A program made the position numbers and the translations under genes. A stretch of 64,000 nt of DNA from Sipunculus nudus (lineage: Eukaryota > Annelida > Sipuncula > Golfingiida > Sipunculidae), in contig CM049311.1 of NCBI GenBank assembly GCA_026874595.1, forward strand, positions 77,576,453 through 77,640,452. The letters are read 5' to 3'. Below, piece after piece: positions 34,808 to 48,215 of the stretch; the stretch's first letter is position 1; each line of letters begins with the position of its first letter. A model generated the notes under the pieces. It was not told the origin of the DNA, did no database searches, and saw only the letters and a program-made list of their open reading frames with translations.

Positions 34808-36317
34808 GATATTACCACCTGAACGGTGCAGAACACCACTGAGCCGGTGATCTCTGTGGATAAGTCCTACACATTGGACGTTATCATACCCGAAAGAGTA
34901 TGTCGTTTAGGGACTGTGGGAAGAGAAATTATTCCCATACAGTGCATTGAGTTATAAATAAGAATGTCTTAAATATAGTTAATACTATAAATGCAGCAGA
35001 TAAAAGCCATTGAAATGTTTTGAATCAGAGCTGTTTCAAGGCGAATTGCATGCGCAGATTTTTTTTTTTTGATACAGGCTTAATGGAATAAAAGGTAAGC
35101 ATGCGTAATTCATTTAAGTAAAGCAATTACTTCCACACTATATTTGTGGCAAATAGATAATTGATGTTTGGAATTAGATAGAAATTTATCCTCGGTGTTG
35201 CATGCAAAGTCGTTCCAAGCGTGGCCCCATTCGGCAACCATGCAACCCCTAGCTACGTCCTTGATTTGACCTTGAGTGTGTTGTACACGTTTTATTATTA
35301 TACGCAGCCTCGTCATTTTTACAGATCGGCGGGTTGCAGGATCTGTTACCAATTTATAGATTTGCAGGGTCAGGTTTGTTGTTTCCGGCCAGGTACGGGT
35401 CCACGGTGCTACTTAGCTAAGTAGATGTCTAACAGATGCCCGCTATTGATTAGAGGGACGTCCGGTGACCATCAGGTCAAAGGTCAAGAATGAGTGCCAA
35501 GGTGCCTAACCGATGGACTCTAAGATTCTTTTTGGAAGCAGTGATTTGTCATGCACTGATAAAATTTTTATGTATTAACGAACGTAAATGGTCACAGTTC
35601 GAGATGGAGTTTGCACATGGTACGCTTAATAAACACAAAAGCCAAAATACAAATGTATGGACGCGAATTAAAATCAAAAGAATAAAAAAAGTACATATAC
35701 TAATGTGTAGACGAAGAGTTACTTAATATTGATCTTTGTCTATATGACAAGTAAAATACCTTTTAAAATGTTTACAAATATGTTTCCGTTTTATAAGTTG
35801 AATGAACTTTATAGTTAACAAAGAGGAAGAATAACTTTTAAATGAGCATGCGCACTGTTGGTTTCTCGACCAGTCGTTTTTAGGTCCCCTGGCCCAGCAT
35901 AGCGGGTGAAGAGACACAAACCAGAGGCTCAGACAGAATGATCTTAACCTGAACACTAAATGCGGGTGTATATCATACTGATCATCCCGCAAAGTCAATC
36001 GGCATCGGAAATTATAAACAACGAAACCTTGTGGGTCAGTAGGGAGAAGTTTCATGCAAATTAATAATTAATTTTCGCTGCGATCATCGGACATAGCATA
36101 ACAGCTAAACAACACGTGCGCCATATTGTTCTCATGATCAAACATCGCAACGGGAGCTATATATCCGGCGGATGTCTTGACCGTGCTCATACTTTGCCAA
36201 TGCCGATATTTTTTTGTACGGTTTTGTCCAAACTTTTCGTTCTTATAGCAAAGATTTGCCCGACACTAAGTTTATTTTAAATTTAAGTGCAAAAAGTTAT
36301 TTTTGACTAATACTGGT
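32090..36317. other. Intergenic sequence, no gene recognised
   Basis: It contains an AT array at 33558-33598 and an AT/TG array at 34748-34805. The part 32100-33540 is less AT-rich and may include regulatory sequence upstream of the adhesion GPCR, but I see no specific element. Confidence 0.5.
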
Positions 36318-36490
36318 TCAGGTGATGTCGTTCCGTAGTGTCTGGAGGTGGAGGAAGAACCCGGAGGAATCCAGCGACTTTGGACAAGCTAATGTAAGCC
36401 ACTCTCCTAGCCACGCCGGTGATCGAACCCGGGTCGCAAGCGGAGAGGGCCGAGCGTGTTACCACTTAACTGTCCAACGAGGAGATAAAA
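36318..36490 (-). repeat. tRNA-derived SINE
   Basis: On minus, box A AGTTAAGTGGTAACACGC (36471-36454) and box B GGGTTCGATCACC (about 36431-36419) form a tRNA-like head. A body follows with CTCCGGGTTCTTCCTCC, the kind of conserved central block found in V/Deu-type SINEs. The 85-codon plus ORF here is an artefact. Confidence 0.7.
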
Positions 36491-38049
36491 ATCGTATATA
36501 TGAAAATTTCTATGTAAAATATGAAACAGAATCAGCGCAATCTACGGCTGATCTGAGACTGTTTTCAAAATCGGCCTAAATTACCTAAATAAATAAGAAT
36601 TTGTACAATGATGAAAATAAATTTCAAAGAAACTTCATGCACTATCCCCAACCCTCGCCTCCGAACAGACATACAATAAAAATGCGATCTTATATGGCTT
36701 GTGTATTTTAGCGCTTTCTATGTAAAGGAATAATACTCCAGAAATAAGAGAATATAGGGAAAATATAGAGTGAATTTTCGGGTTTCCTGGTGAGGCCACT
36801 TAACTGTATACTTGAAGCTCTGTGAGGTAGGTCTTATCATACATAAAGTGAATATAAAATGCAAAAGTTTTACGGTAAAAAACACAATTATTAAACGATT
36901 ATCTGTTCAATTGTATCAATACTGAGAGAAAAAAAGATGGCTTGGTGTTGTGCGTTTTAGTTTACGCTAGCCCTGTAATAGCGATGCCGAAATACAAAGG
37001 AAACTGCTGCGGGAACATTTAAAGGCGATAAACATGATGGCTGCCTACACGAGGACGCCAGGTAATGTTGTTGTTATGTTCACGAAGCACAAAAAGGAAA
37101 CACAAAAAGAAGCTCTCGAAGATAAAATACCCAGGGACGGACGTACGATCAAAGATAGCGAAACAGCGGCGCGTGTGTTCCCGGCGCAGCAATGATAAGG
37201 GGGCGGGGAAGAAGGAATTGTACGAGGGTACAAACGGTATGCGGGAATAGAGGTAATCACCTTGGAGAACACTTGTAGACACGTAGATAATAACACACCC
37301 TGCTTCATCTTAACGTTCTAGCTCTCCCGTTGTCTTCCTGCATGTATTTATAAGTTTACATAATTTATTTATTTTTTTTTTTATCTCTTATTAACAAGTT
37401 CGGTTCTCCTCACGGTTCCTTATCCAGCCCGCATCACGTAATTAAAGAATATGTTGATTATGTTGACACAAAATCAGTGATTATTTCGACTGTCGCGATG
37501 ATTTTTAGTTTATGGCCTGTCACTCAGCGCCGATATGCCGTTTTGGGTGTGAGACTTATATACATATATAGAAACAGTTCATTTACCTAAAAGACCTTTG
37601 ATTCATTCTTTGGCGTATCAGCTATACTAGCCATACAGACGTACATGACACTTAGCATCACCTGTTGTTTGTCGATTATAAATATGTGGCTACGATTTGA
37701 TATATTGTGTTTGGAGAATCAGACAAGTATTGATTTTATTATGGATTTACTACACAAGAGGATGTGGGATCACAACACTTAGACCACGCAAACAATTCGT
37801 CATCATGTTATCCTGTATTCTTGATGTATACGGGCTATCAAACCAACAAAACATACTTAGAATACGGCTCGGAACTTTGCGAGATGTTCACTAACGCTGT
37901 ATCACTAATGTCAAAATATATTTGTTAGGTGCAAATATGTGCTTATGCTTTTTGGCTGTTGCACAGTTTTCACTAATGGATCAAAATTTAATATAAAAAA
38001 AAATCCTTTAAAATGTGCTTTTCTTCTGGAAGGATTTATTATATTTACA
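36491..38049. other. No gene recognised
   Basis: AT-rich. A block at 36980-37300 is somewhat more GC-rich and has an ATG with a donor-like site (CCAG|GTAATG at about 37058), but nothing supports a gene. Confidence 0.4.
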
Positions 38050-38247
38050 GTCTACAACTAAGCTAGGAATATAATTTTTCTTATGAGGTTCTAGATGGAA
38101 ACTTCCAGGTTACATAGCCGAACTCTCGGGACGTTCCAAAAAGAACCCCGTGTTTAAGGTTCCAGCTGGAACCTTAAATTATCCACTCAGTCCGCTCTGA
38201 AGAGCCCTTTTGGCTTCCAGCTTGAACCCTTTTTTCTTAGAGTGTAT
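38050..38247. mobile_element. Partial copy of the GGTTC/GAACC element
   Basis: GAACC, GGTTC and TTCCAG motifs in both orientations lead to a right end ACCCTTTTTTCTTAGAGTG, matching the terminus of element 7921-9159. The left end is not identifiable. Confidence 0.65.
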
Positions 38248-40904
38248 GCCAGTAAATATATGATTATTATATCTCATAAAAATTTTCGTCTTAAGTTTAC
38301 GTTTTACGATCTCTTTCTGCCGAGTACTCTCATGGAGAGCTGCCCTTTCATGAGAGAATCGTTTAAGAGTTTTTCAAAGCAATATACCAATAGTGCCAAA
38401 AGATGATGTGTCAAAGGGGACAGTTTTATTTTTGCGTGATTCCACGTGAATTACATTTTTAATAGAGAGCAAGTATTTTCTCACTCGCCGATAGGTTTAC
38501 CGTTATCTGAGAGAGTGGTGAAACAGGGTACTTTATAAATCTCACAAATCCACTTTGCGTTCTTTTTAAAACCTGTACGTAAACGTACGCAAAACACATT
38601 CTCTGTCCTTGGACTTTAAATATAAGTATTATTTAATATGTGATTGTAATATACTAATATCACGTTGATTTACATATAGTATACTATGTTGAAAGTTTAT
38701 AATTAAATATTACGTATCGAGTCTCTAATATTGTTTATGGAAAATCCGGGGTTTGAATCTGCTGCGAGGTATTTCTACGGTTTCCAGCTGATAAGTAGGT
38801 GAGAGACGGGGTAGCTGAATCATAAAGCGCGAACAGAGACAGTCGTGTGTGTGCTAGAAATCAGTAGAACATTACAACGGGAGAAATGGTTTTATACTTA
38901 CATATACTCCCGTAAAATTTATGGCTAAATCATGGACCTGTCCAGGAAGTTAACAGGCAGGGGGCTCCATTTCCCTTGATATACCTAAAAGGGCGCTTAT
39001 AAGCAGGCAGCTCACGTTGTATAGAATCAGCAATCAAAATGTCGTAAATAGTTAGTCTCGACCTTGGTGAGGGCTGTCTATTAATGTGTTATTTCGGTGA
39101 TGGGAGCGTTTGAAGTGGATCCCCAGGTGATAATAACTACCTTAACCCTGCCTCGGTCTACCACCGCTGGGGGATTACATAAACGATCTGACGTTTCTGC
39201 CGCCATATATCAAGCGTGCCGGATTTTATACCGACTTGTATGCCAAATGTTGCATTTAAACCGCGTGATTTGGTAGAAAAAGAAACAGTGAGAAACGATC
39301 AGAATTTCGCTTTTTGTCAACAAGGGGGATTTACAGCCAACAGCGATGCCAAAACACGGAACTGGTAATGGCTTCTCACTAGGAAAGGATTTAAAAATTC
39401 AATGTTTACATTAATATATCTATGCCATAAATGTACTTTTCAGATGTGTGTATTTCAAGTAGGCTATTTTGTCACATAAAATTCTGCTATCGAATATTAA
39501 GTTCGATTTCATGTTTTCAGCGATACTTATAAATTAATATTCCTCCTTCACAGTTAATTTTAACTTTTTTTAAAGGTAACGGTAAGGTTTTTGGTGTAAA
39601 CTCTGATTTCACTCGTGAGAGTTTCATCCGACTTTACTCTTTTGGAAAGCACATGAATGCTGAATATTATTCAAAAATATAACAAGAAAATACGTATTAT
39701 TGTTAAGAAAAAGGCTGGTATTCTTTGATTTAGATCATACATTTAATGTTGTATGTTATTATTATTATCATCATTATTGTGGTGGTTACCAACACTTCAT
39801 GAAGTTGATATTACAGTTTCTTTGTTATCATCACAAGGAAACCGTTTACGGCACTCGTGACGTCATACACGTTTACGTAACAATATCAGGGCAATGTCCT
39901 CCATGGACCTCTACTTTTGTCCCGATAACACAAATAATTCCGAGAGCTGCAGGGTGAGACCTTGATAACAGACGTCAGCTGATAACGTCTTTATACAGCA
40001 GCAGGGTCAGTGATGAAGACCATCAGCCATTTATCATAATTTAAAGAAGGGTTTATACATCCCAGCTCATTTACAGATTAATAAATCATACCGCCATATT
40101 TGATAAGTTGTTGGGTCAGGGCGTTTCATTAAGGGCATCTCCGTTTGTATAGTATCTGTACACAGACCTTTGATTTATAAATATATGGATAAAAACTAAC
40201 TAAAACTGACATATAAATTAATTTCTAATTTAATAACGTGTGTGGACTCGTAGCAATTAAAGTATCGTATTATTAATACACTCTCCTGCCGCATTTACAT
40301 TCTGGAGGACCATTAATTGTGGCGTTGCCAGTATCGACGAGGTCTACGGCCCATTTCTTTCACTAGCGACCTCTATCAGAAAGACAGAGAGATGATATAC
40401 AGCTCGTGGCACAAAGCTGTCCCCCTACAGAAGCCTATAACCAGTGCCAGCATCCAGCGTAAGGTCAAGATCTGTAGTGTATATGAAAAGTCTATCACGT
40501 GCCCAGCTTCTATTGACCAAAAATCCCCTACCTAGGTTTTTCCTTGCAAAGCTATAAGTAATAAGCAGAATTTGATTCTTTAGATGTGTCCGTGTCACAG
40601 ATTCTCACCGTCCTTGTGTGATCTACATGTATTTACTAACAGACCTGAGTCGTTTTGGCCATAAATTTAAATCAGTAGGCCTGACCAATGAGAGCCATGG
40701 TCTTGTATTTCATTAGCCATTAAAACATGACTTCCAGGTCTTTTTTTGGTATATTTGATACGCCTTGGAGTCCTGTCACCAGTCACAACTAAAGAGGCGT
40801 CCAAAGGTCGGTTCAAACGACTGACTTGGTGGTAATTATTAAATAAAACATTAAAATATCGTGTTTTACTTATTCTTCGAATAAATATATACTTAAAGAT
40901 TTAG
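38248..40904. other. No gene recognised
   Basis: AT-rich non-coding sequence. A plus-strand frame at 40317-40535 is open but unrecognised. Confidence 0.4.
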
Positions 40905-41045
40905 TCTGGTGGTTTCAGTGACCTCATATCACCAGTTTTCGGGGAAAAAGATGATCGTTATTTTCAACCACCGTCATGGCGATATCCGAGACTGGTCCCC
41001 AGGGGGCGCCTCATGTTTTGTTTATAGAACAAAAGCACGTGTCTA
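40905..41045 (+). repeat. Dispersed repeat, copy 1
   Basis: The segment around GTCATGGCGATATCCGAGAC, through CCCAGGGGGCGCC, to ATGTTTTGTTT is closely matched by 60560-60625. The shared part is about 70 bp; the origin is unknown. Confidence 0.5.
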
Positions 41046-43009
41046 TCTGTGTATTAATAATCTTGCAAAAAAGCGACCCCAATCGGGCTGAGATATATTT
41101 ATAATTATATCCACTGGTACTCGGTTCTAATGTTGACCCTTCATTTTTCGTTGGCCTTACACTGGTTTAAACTGAGCTGTAAGTCGATACATTCAGATTC
41201 GCATACTGTTTTCAAGAAGACTTCTATTGAAGATATGGAAGTTGACAGGTGTGATGATATCTATTTAGTAATACGGGATGTGGTAACGTTTTTACCTCAT
41301 AATTCTGACAAAAACATGACATAGTACAGTCAGGAATGGCGCATATATCTGCTTAACATGGAATTTATCCAGAACCCTATGACTTGTTTTGCCACCCCAA
41401 GGTCTGCAGGCAGAACTTATATAAATATCGACGTTGCGGTGTCCGTTTGTTGCTAGTATCCCAGTCACATGTTTTAGTGTGAAAATGTGGAAGAGATTAG
41501 TCACAACGCCAGCACAGTGAACAATTGTACTTCTAAATTTATGTCAAGATAATGTCATCACTCAAATTTTGTATAATATGTTTTTGTCGTTTTACTTTCG
41601 AATTATCATCAAATAACGCAGGAAACATATGCTTGTCTACAAAATCATCTCCATCTAAACACCAACGCATAGATATTGGAGAAAGTGTTATTGCGGACAT
41701 TTCTTTTACAGGCTGATCAGGTCTTAATAAATTCGATCGTTGGGATCTTTGAGTGCCTCACTACAAGCCTTGATTATACTTTCGTAACGTGTTTCGTCAT
41801 ATACTGATCCTCAACAAAGTGTCTCTCTCTCTCTCTGATTTTTTCCCTGTGGTTCCTCTCCTGACCCACAGCATCTGACGTGGACCAACCTTGAACAAAC
41901 CTGGCATTTATCTCTCATGGATCTGTTTCAGCCATACCTGATTTAATTTATGTTTGACATGAACGATGAGAAATGAAATTCTGTTGTGCGTGATTTTACT
42001 TTCAATTATTTTTTTACACGGTCAAAACAATAGCGAAAGACTAACTTGACATTTAAAATTGTAAATATTATTCACTTAGAAAAAATCAAATTGTGAGCGT
42101 TATATTTTTACATAGTAAAAATATTTTTCATTTTAACACAAACATTTTTACACAAATTAATGATAAACCAAATTTGTTTTTAATATCGTCTGTAAAGTTA
42201 CGTGATAGTTAATACAATAATATCGTTTTTCGCATTATTCTACTCACCCCTCTTTGTGTTCCTGCTTATAGAAGGCTGTCCGCATTATTAAGATAATGAA
42301 CGATAGCAGGAGAAATACAGTCCCGCCAGTTGTACATATAAACTCATACAGACGTCTGTCTGTGTCTACTGTTGGGCCACCTCATGAATACTAGTATTTG
42401 GCTTCGCCGTCAATGCCTAATGAAGTGAAGTGTAGTTAAGTGGATAGTGGGGCATAGTAAGGTAAAATATTGTAAAATATAGTGATTATACCTAACTGGT
42501 ATACAAAGTCTGGAAGAATTATACTTTTATTCGAAGACTTGTTGCGGAAACAACGACTGTGTACTGAGCCAAAACAATGTTACCTTCCTTCACAGTAGTG
42601 GGTATGACCTGGCTGTAAAATTCGGCCCTGTAATGTTGCCCTTCCTGGGTTTTAGTATTTACGTTTACTACTAAAATACTCAATAAAAAACGTGATTCCA
42701 TGTACCGATAGACGTAATTCAGTGACTCAGTCAGCCAGAGAGCCGTACTTTAGTTATATAATTTGCCGCGAGATGGCAGTTAATGTTCTAAGCTTTGCAA
42801 CTCCGCAAAGTCAGTTTGATTGTTCTGTTAGTGGGACGTGGTTTCATTGGTATGTAAACAAGGACGATTCTAGAAATAAACCGGCTGTGTGCAGATCTAT
42901 CACCATCACAAAGTGTCATAAAATGATCAAAGACGACTAAACTAAGTATGACAAGTAATGAGTTCTAGAGTACTCGGGTCCGAAAAATTTTAACTAGAAT
43001 ATCAGCAGA
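41046..43009. other. No gene recognised
   Basis: AT-rich; a CT array lies at about 41822-41838. A plus-strand ATG frame at about 42772 (MAVNVLSFATPQSQF) ends at a strong donor-like site GTATGTAA near 42850 but has no family support. Confidence 0.35.
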
Positions 43010-44029
43010 AGCTGACAAAAGCCCTCAGCCAAAAGAACAGTGTTTAGAGGTGGTAACAGTAACAAGTACTAAATATCTGTTCTCACATGGATGTATATCT
43101 GTACATGTCTCAGTTATAAATTTAAAATGGAGAGGTATGTACCATGATTCATAACAATCCACCAAATGCTTCCTGAAATATAAGCTTCTCAGTTTTATTC
43201 TATTATAAGCTCTGTGACCTTGAAAAGTAGATCAAGGTCACCCATCTTCGAACTTGACCGAGATTTTGTCCATATACATCTTCACCAAAGAAATAAAATT
43301 CCTATTGTGAATCATTTAAGAGATATCCCGCTCACAAGGACAAAGTTGAAAAATCCAAGAAAAATTCATTAAAAATCAGAAATTGTAGGTGACGCCCCCA
43401 AACTCGTGCAGCAGTTACAGACCATCAGTTCCTATGATCATAGTAAGTTTTGTGAAAATCCACCAAATGGTTCCTGAGAAATAAGCTTCTAAATGTTTTT
43501 TCTATAATCAGCTCTAAAACGTAGAAAAATAGGTCATGGTCATCCATCTTCGAACTTGACCGAGATTTTGTCAATATACATCTTCACCGAAAAAATATTA
43601 TTCCTACGGTGAATCCTTTTAGAGATATCCCGCTCACAAGCCCAAAGTTGAAAAATCCGATAAAAATTAATTTAAAATCATAAATTGTAGGTGGCGCCAC
43701 CAAACTTGTGTAGCAGGTACAGACTATCAGTCCCAATAATCATAGTAAGTTTTGTGAAAATCCACCAAATGGTTACTGAGTCATAAGCATCTAAGTGTTT
43801 TTCTATAATCAGCTCTAAAATGTAGAAAAATAGGTCAAGGTCACCCATCTTCGAACTTGACCGAGATTCTGTCGATATACATCTTTACCGAGGAAATAAA
43901 ATTCTGACGGTGAATCCTTTTCAAGATATCCCGCTCACAAGGTAAAAGTTAACGGACGCCGGACGGACGGACGGACGGACAGCCTGGGTGACGACAATAG
44001 CCCATCAGCCTAAGGGCTGAGGGCTAAAA
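43010..44029 (+). mobile_element. Pearl/HINE-like element with about 302-bp tandem core
   Basis: CGAACTTGACCGAGATT recurs near 43248, 43549 and 43852 (spacing about 302). Each unit has GTAGGTGGCGCCACC or a degraded form (43387, 43687). The core is followed by ACGGACGCCGGACGGACGG (43951-43980) and the terminal segment AGGGCTGAGGGCTAAAA. The start, near GCCCTCAGCC at about 43021, is complementary to the end. Same family logic as 14069-15345 with a different core. Confidence 0.7.
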
Positions 44030-44454
44030 AATTACTCGAGTCTTAAATGCAGGACGGCAGTATATTTAATATTTATTTTTACACATGATGTAATCTTGAT
44101 GTGATTGTACTATCTATTTATCTTTTATTTATGTTTAGATGGTCATTTTGTTCCTTATTGTAAATATACTTAAAAATGATTAATTAACCCAAATCCTTGA
44201 TGCCAGGAGGAATAAACATCAGTATCCTGCTGGTGACAAAAGGGACGTTTTTAAACAGAATGCAAATTAACAATCTCCCCATAACAGACCAAGAAATCAG
44301 AACAGACCAAGAATTCAGAATGCTGTCATAAAAAGACGTGTCTGAGATTTCTATTGGAAGTACAAATCCAATCACGCGCAGGTTCCTGTATTCACCACCA
44401 ATACCCCCCCACCCCCCCAACACACACACCCCTCAACCCAAGCAGACGTTTTAG

Positions 44455-44645
44455 GCTTAAGAAGGTTATTCACATTTCCTGCCGCCCATGGCCAGTACTT
44501 ATTCACTCCTGGGTGAAGAGAGTGCAACCTGTGGTAAAGACTTGGGCTGCGAGTCTCAGCGAGTAGGGCGGACAGACTTGGACGCGAACCATCAACCCAT
44601 AGGTCAAGTGCCCTGGCCATTTGCCCATCGCGCTTCACACATGTA
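44455..44645 (-). repeat. tRNA-derived SINE with Nin-like body
   Basis: On minus, TGGGCAAATGG (box A-like) and ATGGTTCGCGTCC (box B) head a body containing CTTCACCCAGGAGTGAAT and CTGGCCATGGGCGGCAGG, the 'CCCAGG.GT.AAT...CCTGGC' block seen in many invertebrate SINEs. The 105-codon minus ORF is its translation. Confidence 0.65.
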
Positions 44646-45905
44646 AAATAAGTTTGAATCAAAATACATAAATATGTGCAATCTGACAAATAATTGTCTT
44701 TGTCGACAAGAGAAGAGACTAAAATTTATGTGTATAAACTTTGTTTCTTATATAGATATCATGCAGCGCATAAAGCTAATACGTAATTATCAAATGGATA
44801 TTTTTGCATGACTAAAACCTTTGCACGTTGACCAGCTGGATCATCAATGCGACCTGCTTTGGTCATTATGGTCATTAAACAATATATAAATCCGTTCCAG
44901 CCACTTGTTTATTCGCTGTTTCTGGTGCATTGGAATTAAACATGAAAAATATAAACAAGACGTGAATTAGTTGATGGATATATGTTGTTGATCCCCATCG
45001 ATAAAATAAATATATAAGCATGTAATACATAAATCAATGCAGGTTTCTGTGGATGGTGACTGGTTGCTGATACTGATGAAGTTGTGTCATGATGACAAAC
45101 TTAGGCTAATGAAAATATCTGACACACCTAATCGGGCATACCTGGTGATATGGCGTACCGTGAAGGAAAATAAGGTGATTTAAACTTTTCTTTGGGGAGA
45201 AAGCTGCACAAAAAGTATATTTCTTCCTTATGTGGCGTATACCTGAAAGTAAACCATATTGAAAAAAACTCGGTACACATGATAAATGTACTTTTGTTTT
45301 TCACTTCACATAGCAGTCCGTACACACATTCGTCTGACTGAAAAAAAATACGAACTAACTGGTTGTTCACATAGTGAATTATACAGTGGTAATAATAACA
45401 GCTAGTGTTAGTTGCACGAGGACATTCGTACCTAGCTGTTTGTGTGTTTTGGTTGGTAGCGGATTTTGTGAATTCAGTAACTGGAATAATCTACCCATTA
45501 GCACAGCCTTCTTAACATGGGATTCATACTCTAATTCCCGGATAAGTGTAACGTTATATATAATATATTGATAAAATGACGTCACAGCTTAACTGCTTTA
45601 CCAAACATTGACGAATTATTGGTGCGTTCACTGGGCGTATTGTAGCTGTAGACCATATATGGTGGTTCACTTGTGACTCTTTTGCATACAGGCAAGTTTA
45701 TCTCCTCAGGCGACTTAATTACCTCTGTAACTGATATGAATTCCTTTTGTGGAGGACAAAATTGTTAACCATTTCCAAACGACGAATGAGTGTGCACGAA
45801 CTGCTGAGTGAATTTATAAATATGATGTTTTTATCGCCGAATGTAATACATTTATGTACGCCACAACAAATCTTGAATGTTATTTTTGCTATACTTACAG
45901 ACGTG

Positions 45906-45958
<53 letters not shown>

Positions 45959-46400
45959 CGAATTTAACACCAAAAGATGACGTGGGTGTCTAGACATGAC
46001 ACTGCTCTGTATAAATATGCACTTGAAAACAGGGTGTATTATACCTGCTCTTAGTTCACCCGAGGTTAAAATCTGCTTGGTTTTTCTTGAGATGATATAA
46101 CGTCTCATTATTGGTATACCCATAATGCCTTCTGTTTGTTTTTTTAACAAACTATAATTTAAGGGCTTAAATATATGAAATGAAATACTTGACGGTTTTA
46201 TCTTTCATTTTACGGTTCCTCCAGGAGGTATTCAATGAATTAGAAAAGTTCCTCCACGTTTATTTCTGGCAAGCACCTATTTTGGCAGGTACAAAATCAA
46301 TAGTTAAGCAACGCCTGTTTGATACGTTATGGCTCTTTTTCTACATCTAAACGATTTATAATAATCTTTAGACTAAATTAGCATTAATTTACTTTATATA
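44646..46400. other. No gene recognised
   Basis: AT-rich; contains an AT array at 45908-45955. ORFs here are unrecognised or repeat translations. Confidence 0.5.
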
Positions 46401-46435
46401 TGTTGGAGCCCGTTGGGCTTGGCCCATATGACGAT

Positions 46436-46530
46436 CCGTTATTAGGCTGCCCATCTGTAGATGGGCAGCCCAATAACGGATTTGATACCATGCACTTTCT
46501 GGCCCATCTGCAGATGGGCTTGGCCCAATA
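46436..46530. repeat. Near-perfect hairpin plus second related palindrome
   Basis: CCGTTATT and AATAACGG bracket GGCTGCCCATCT / AGATGGGCAGCC, giving a stem of about 21 bp at 46436-46480. About 20 bases later CCCATCTGCAGATGGG and CCAATAACCG repeat the theme. An upstream GGGCTTGGCCCA (about 46412) belongs to the same set. No gene is adjacent. Confidence 0.85.
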
Positions 46531-46821
46531 ACCGATTTTAGTTTTTGTTAGTAAAACGTTATTATATTTTATTATCTTGATAATTTTTGTACTCAGACAA
46601 ACATTTCTCAGAACTTAAATGTGTTTATTGGAACATATATCACTATCACAGCCTTACATCAATAATTTTATCATCAAAAGTACATAGATATGCATAGGAA
46701 ACTACAAATATGTGCATTCAGTGTTACATACCCTATTCAATAATTTTTTTCACACAATTCTTAATTAGTCTACGTTTTACGCCAACAAGACCTTACTTAT
46801 TTTTCAATGACAGTGTACGTA

Positions 46822-46823
46822 TT

Positions 46824-46868
<45 letters not shown>
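46822..46868. repeat. (AT)n microsatellite
   Basis: AT array with one AAATAT interruption. Confidence 0.95.
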
Positions 46869-46869
<1 letters not shown>

Positions 46870-47322
46870 AACATAACCACAAGAGTGACTACATATAGGA
46901 GACTATTGCAAGCATACACATATGTTTCGCGTGGGTTTCTTCTTATTACTATAGATACACATTCTACTCATATTTTTTGGTGGAAAACAAGTACTATATG
47001 TGCTACTGTGGTTATGCAAGCGAGTCATAAGTAAACGTTTCACTTAGGTTGTACTGAATAAAACTCTATTTGTTACTGCGTCACTTAACCTGCAGGTTGC
47101 AGGATCTGACAGGCAGCGTTCGACATTAGGCTTACGCTCACCCGGTCGCCCGAGGCTATTACACTACCGTGCATTTAGACGAGCTTTCCGGCCCCACGTG
47201 TTTTAACTCGTCCTCAAGCCGCACGTGGTAACATCCATTTGATTAATGATTTCTGAAGATATTAACAATACATATTTTTTTTATATAAACATGTGTTATT
47301 TTAATTTATATGTAAAAATAAT

Positions 47323-47341
47323 CTTTTTTTTTTTTTTTTTA
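47323..47341 (+). repeat. Poly-T tract
   Basis: An uninterrupted T run of about 17 bases, in sequence without a recognised gene. Confidence 0.9.
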
Positions 47342-47716
47342 TTTAATTTCTGCACATTTACTGATGAGCAAATGCATTCAATAAATACTAATTTAACTTA
47401 TAAAAATAAACTGAAATGACAACGTATAGTTGTAGGCTATGACGCTATATACTAGAGGTACGCTGGTGGTAGACTCTTTAATGTCAGAGGGCCGAAATGA
47501 CGCTAGTCTGAACAAGTTCTCTTGGCAAGTGCTAGTAGGCCTACACTATCAATGCCGAGCCCTGCTTATATGACTGCCATGAATGATATCACGGCAGATC
47601 AATAGGTTTGGCTCAGTAACTAGGGCGGTACGACTGAACAATCACCCCAGCCTTGCAAGTGTTTACATGTACCATGCAAATAACGCTTAGGTTAGCAGGT
47701 CTAAGCAGTTTAGCTG

Positions 47717-47906
47717 TGACGTCACTGCTGAGTAAGGTTCCGCGGTCTATATAAATAGGCGTCATATGTTGGTAGCCGACACTGGATTGTCATACAACCT
47801 CTGTTTGTGTCAGGCCTGTTCCAGGGCCAAAGCAGACAGCTGGCGACCCCCAGTCACCGCTTACTTCGTCATCATGAAACGCAAGAGAAAGTACAATAGA
47901 AAATAA
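47717..47906 (+). promoter_or_regulatory. Promoter-like block: CRE, TATA box and a 10-codon ORF
   Basis: A perfect CRE TGACGTCA (47717) lies 24 bases upstream of TATATAAATA (47748), so initiation would be expected near 47780. The first ATG downstream (47874) encodes only MKRKRKYNRK before a stop at 47906. A CRE plus TATA box is typical of cAMP-responsive genes, but no downstream coding exon is certain. The following block 47960-48210 could be one. Confidence 0.45.
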
Positions 47907-47959
47907 GTCGCTTACTTCGGAAGAGCGGGCTTTTAAGTCCCTCAACCACCAACTAATGT

Positions 47960-48215
47960 TTTAGTTTTTTTTTCGGCCCGCGGGGTAGAGGTTCCACAGC
48001 GGCCACGCAGCCACGCCATCTGGTGTGCTAAGTGGTGGAACCAAAACCCCAAAGGCCCCCAATGCCGCACCCCCGGGGCGCCGTGTATACGACACTGCGG
48101 GCCCCAGGGTTGTCTTTTGGGGGCTGTTCCGGGAAATATGTATCAGACGGCCATGGTCGGAGGGACGCTGGAACCTGTGTACACCAAATGTGGATGGGAA
48201 AAATGGTAAATATAT
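47960..48215 (+). other. GC-rich block of unknown nature
   Basis: It is the most GC-rich stretch of its neighbourhood, with CpGs (CCCCCGGGGCGCCGTG at 48070). It has a T-rich run plus AGs before it (47958-47990) and a donor-like AATG|GTAAAT at 48206, so a plus exon is possible. Three frames are partly open and none is recognised. Overlapping minus ORFs are equally unsupported. Confidence 0.3.

Noticed and set aside
42772-42850. Possible first coding exon (MAVNVLSFATPQSQF) with strong donor GTATGTAA
   Set aside because: No family match and no downstream exon recognised; not enough to call a gene.
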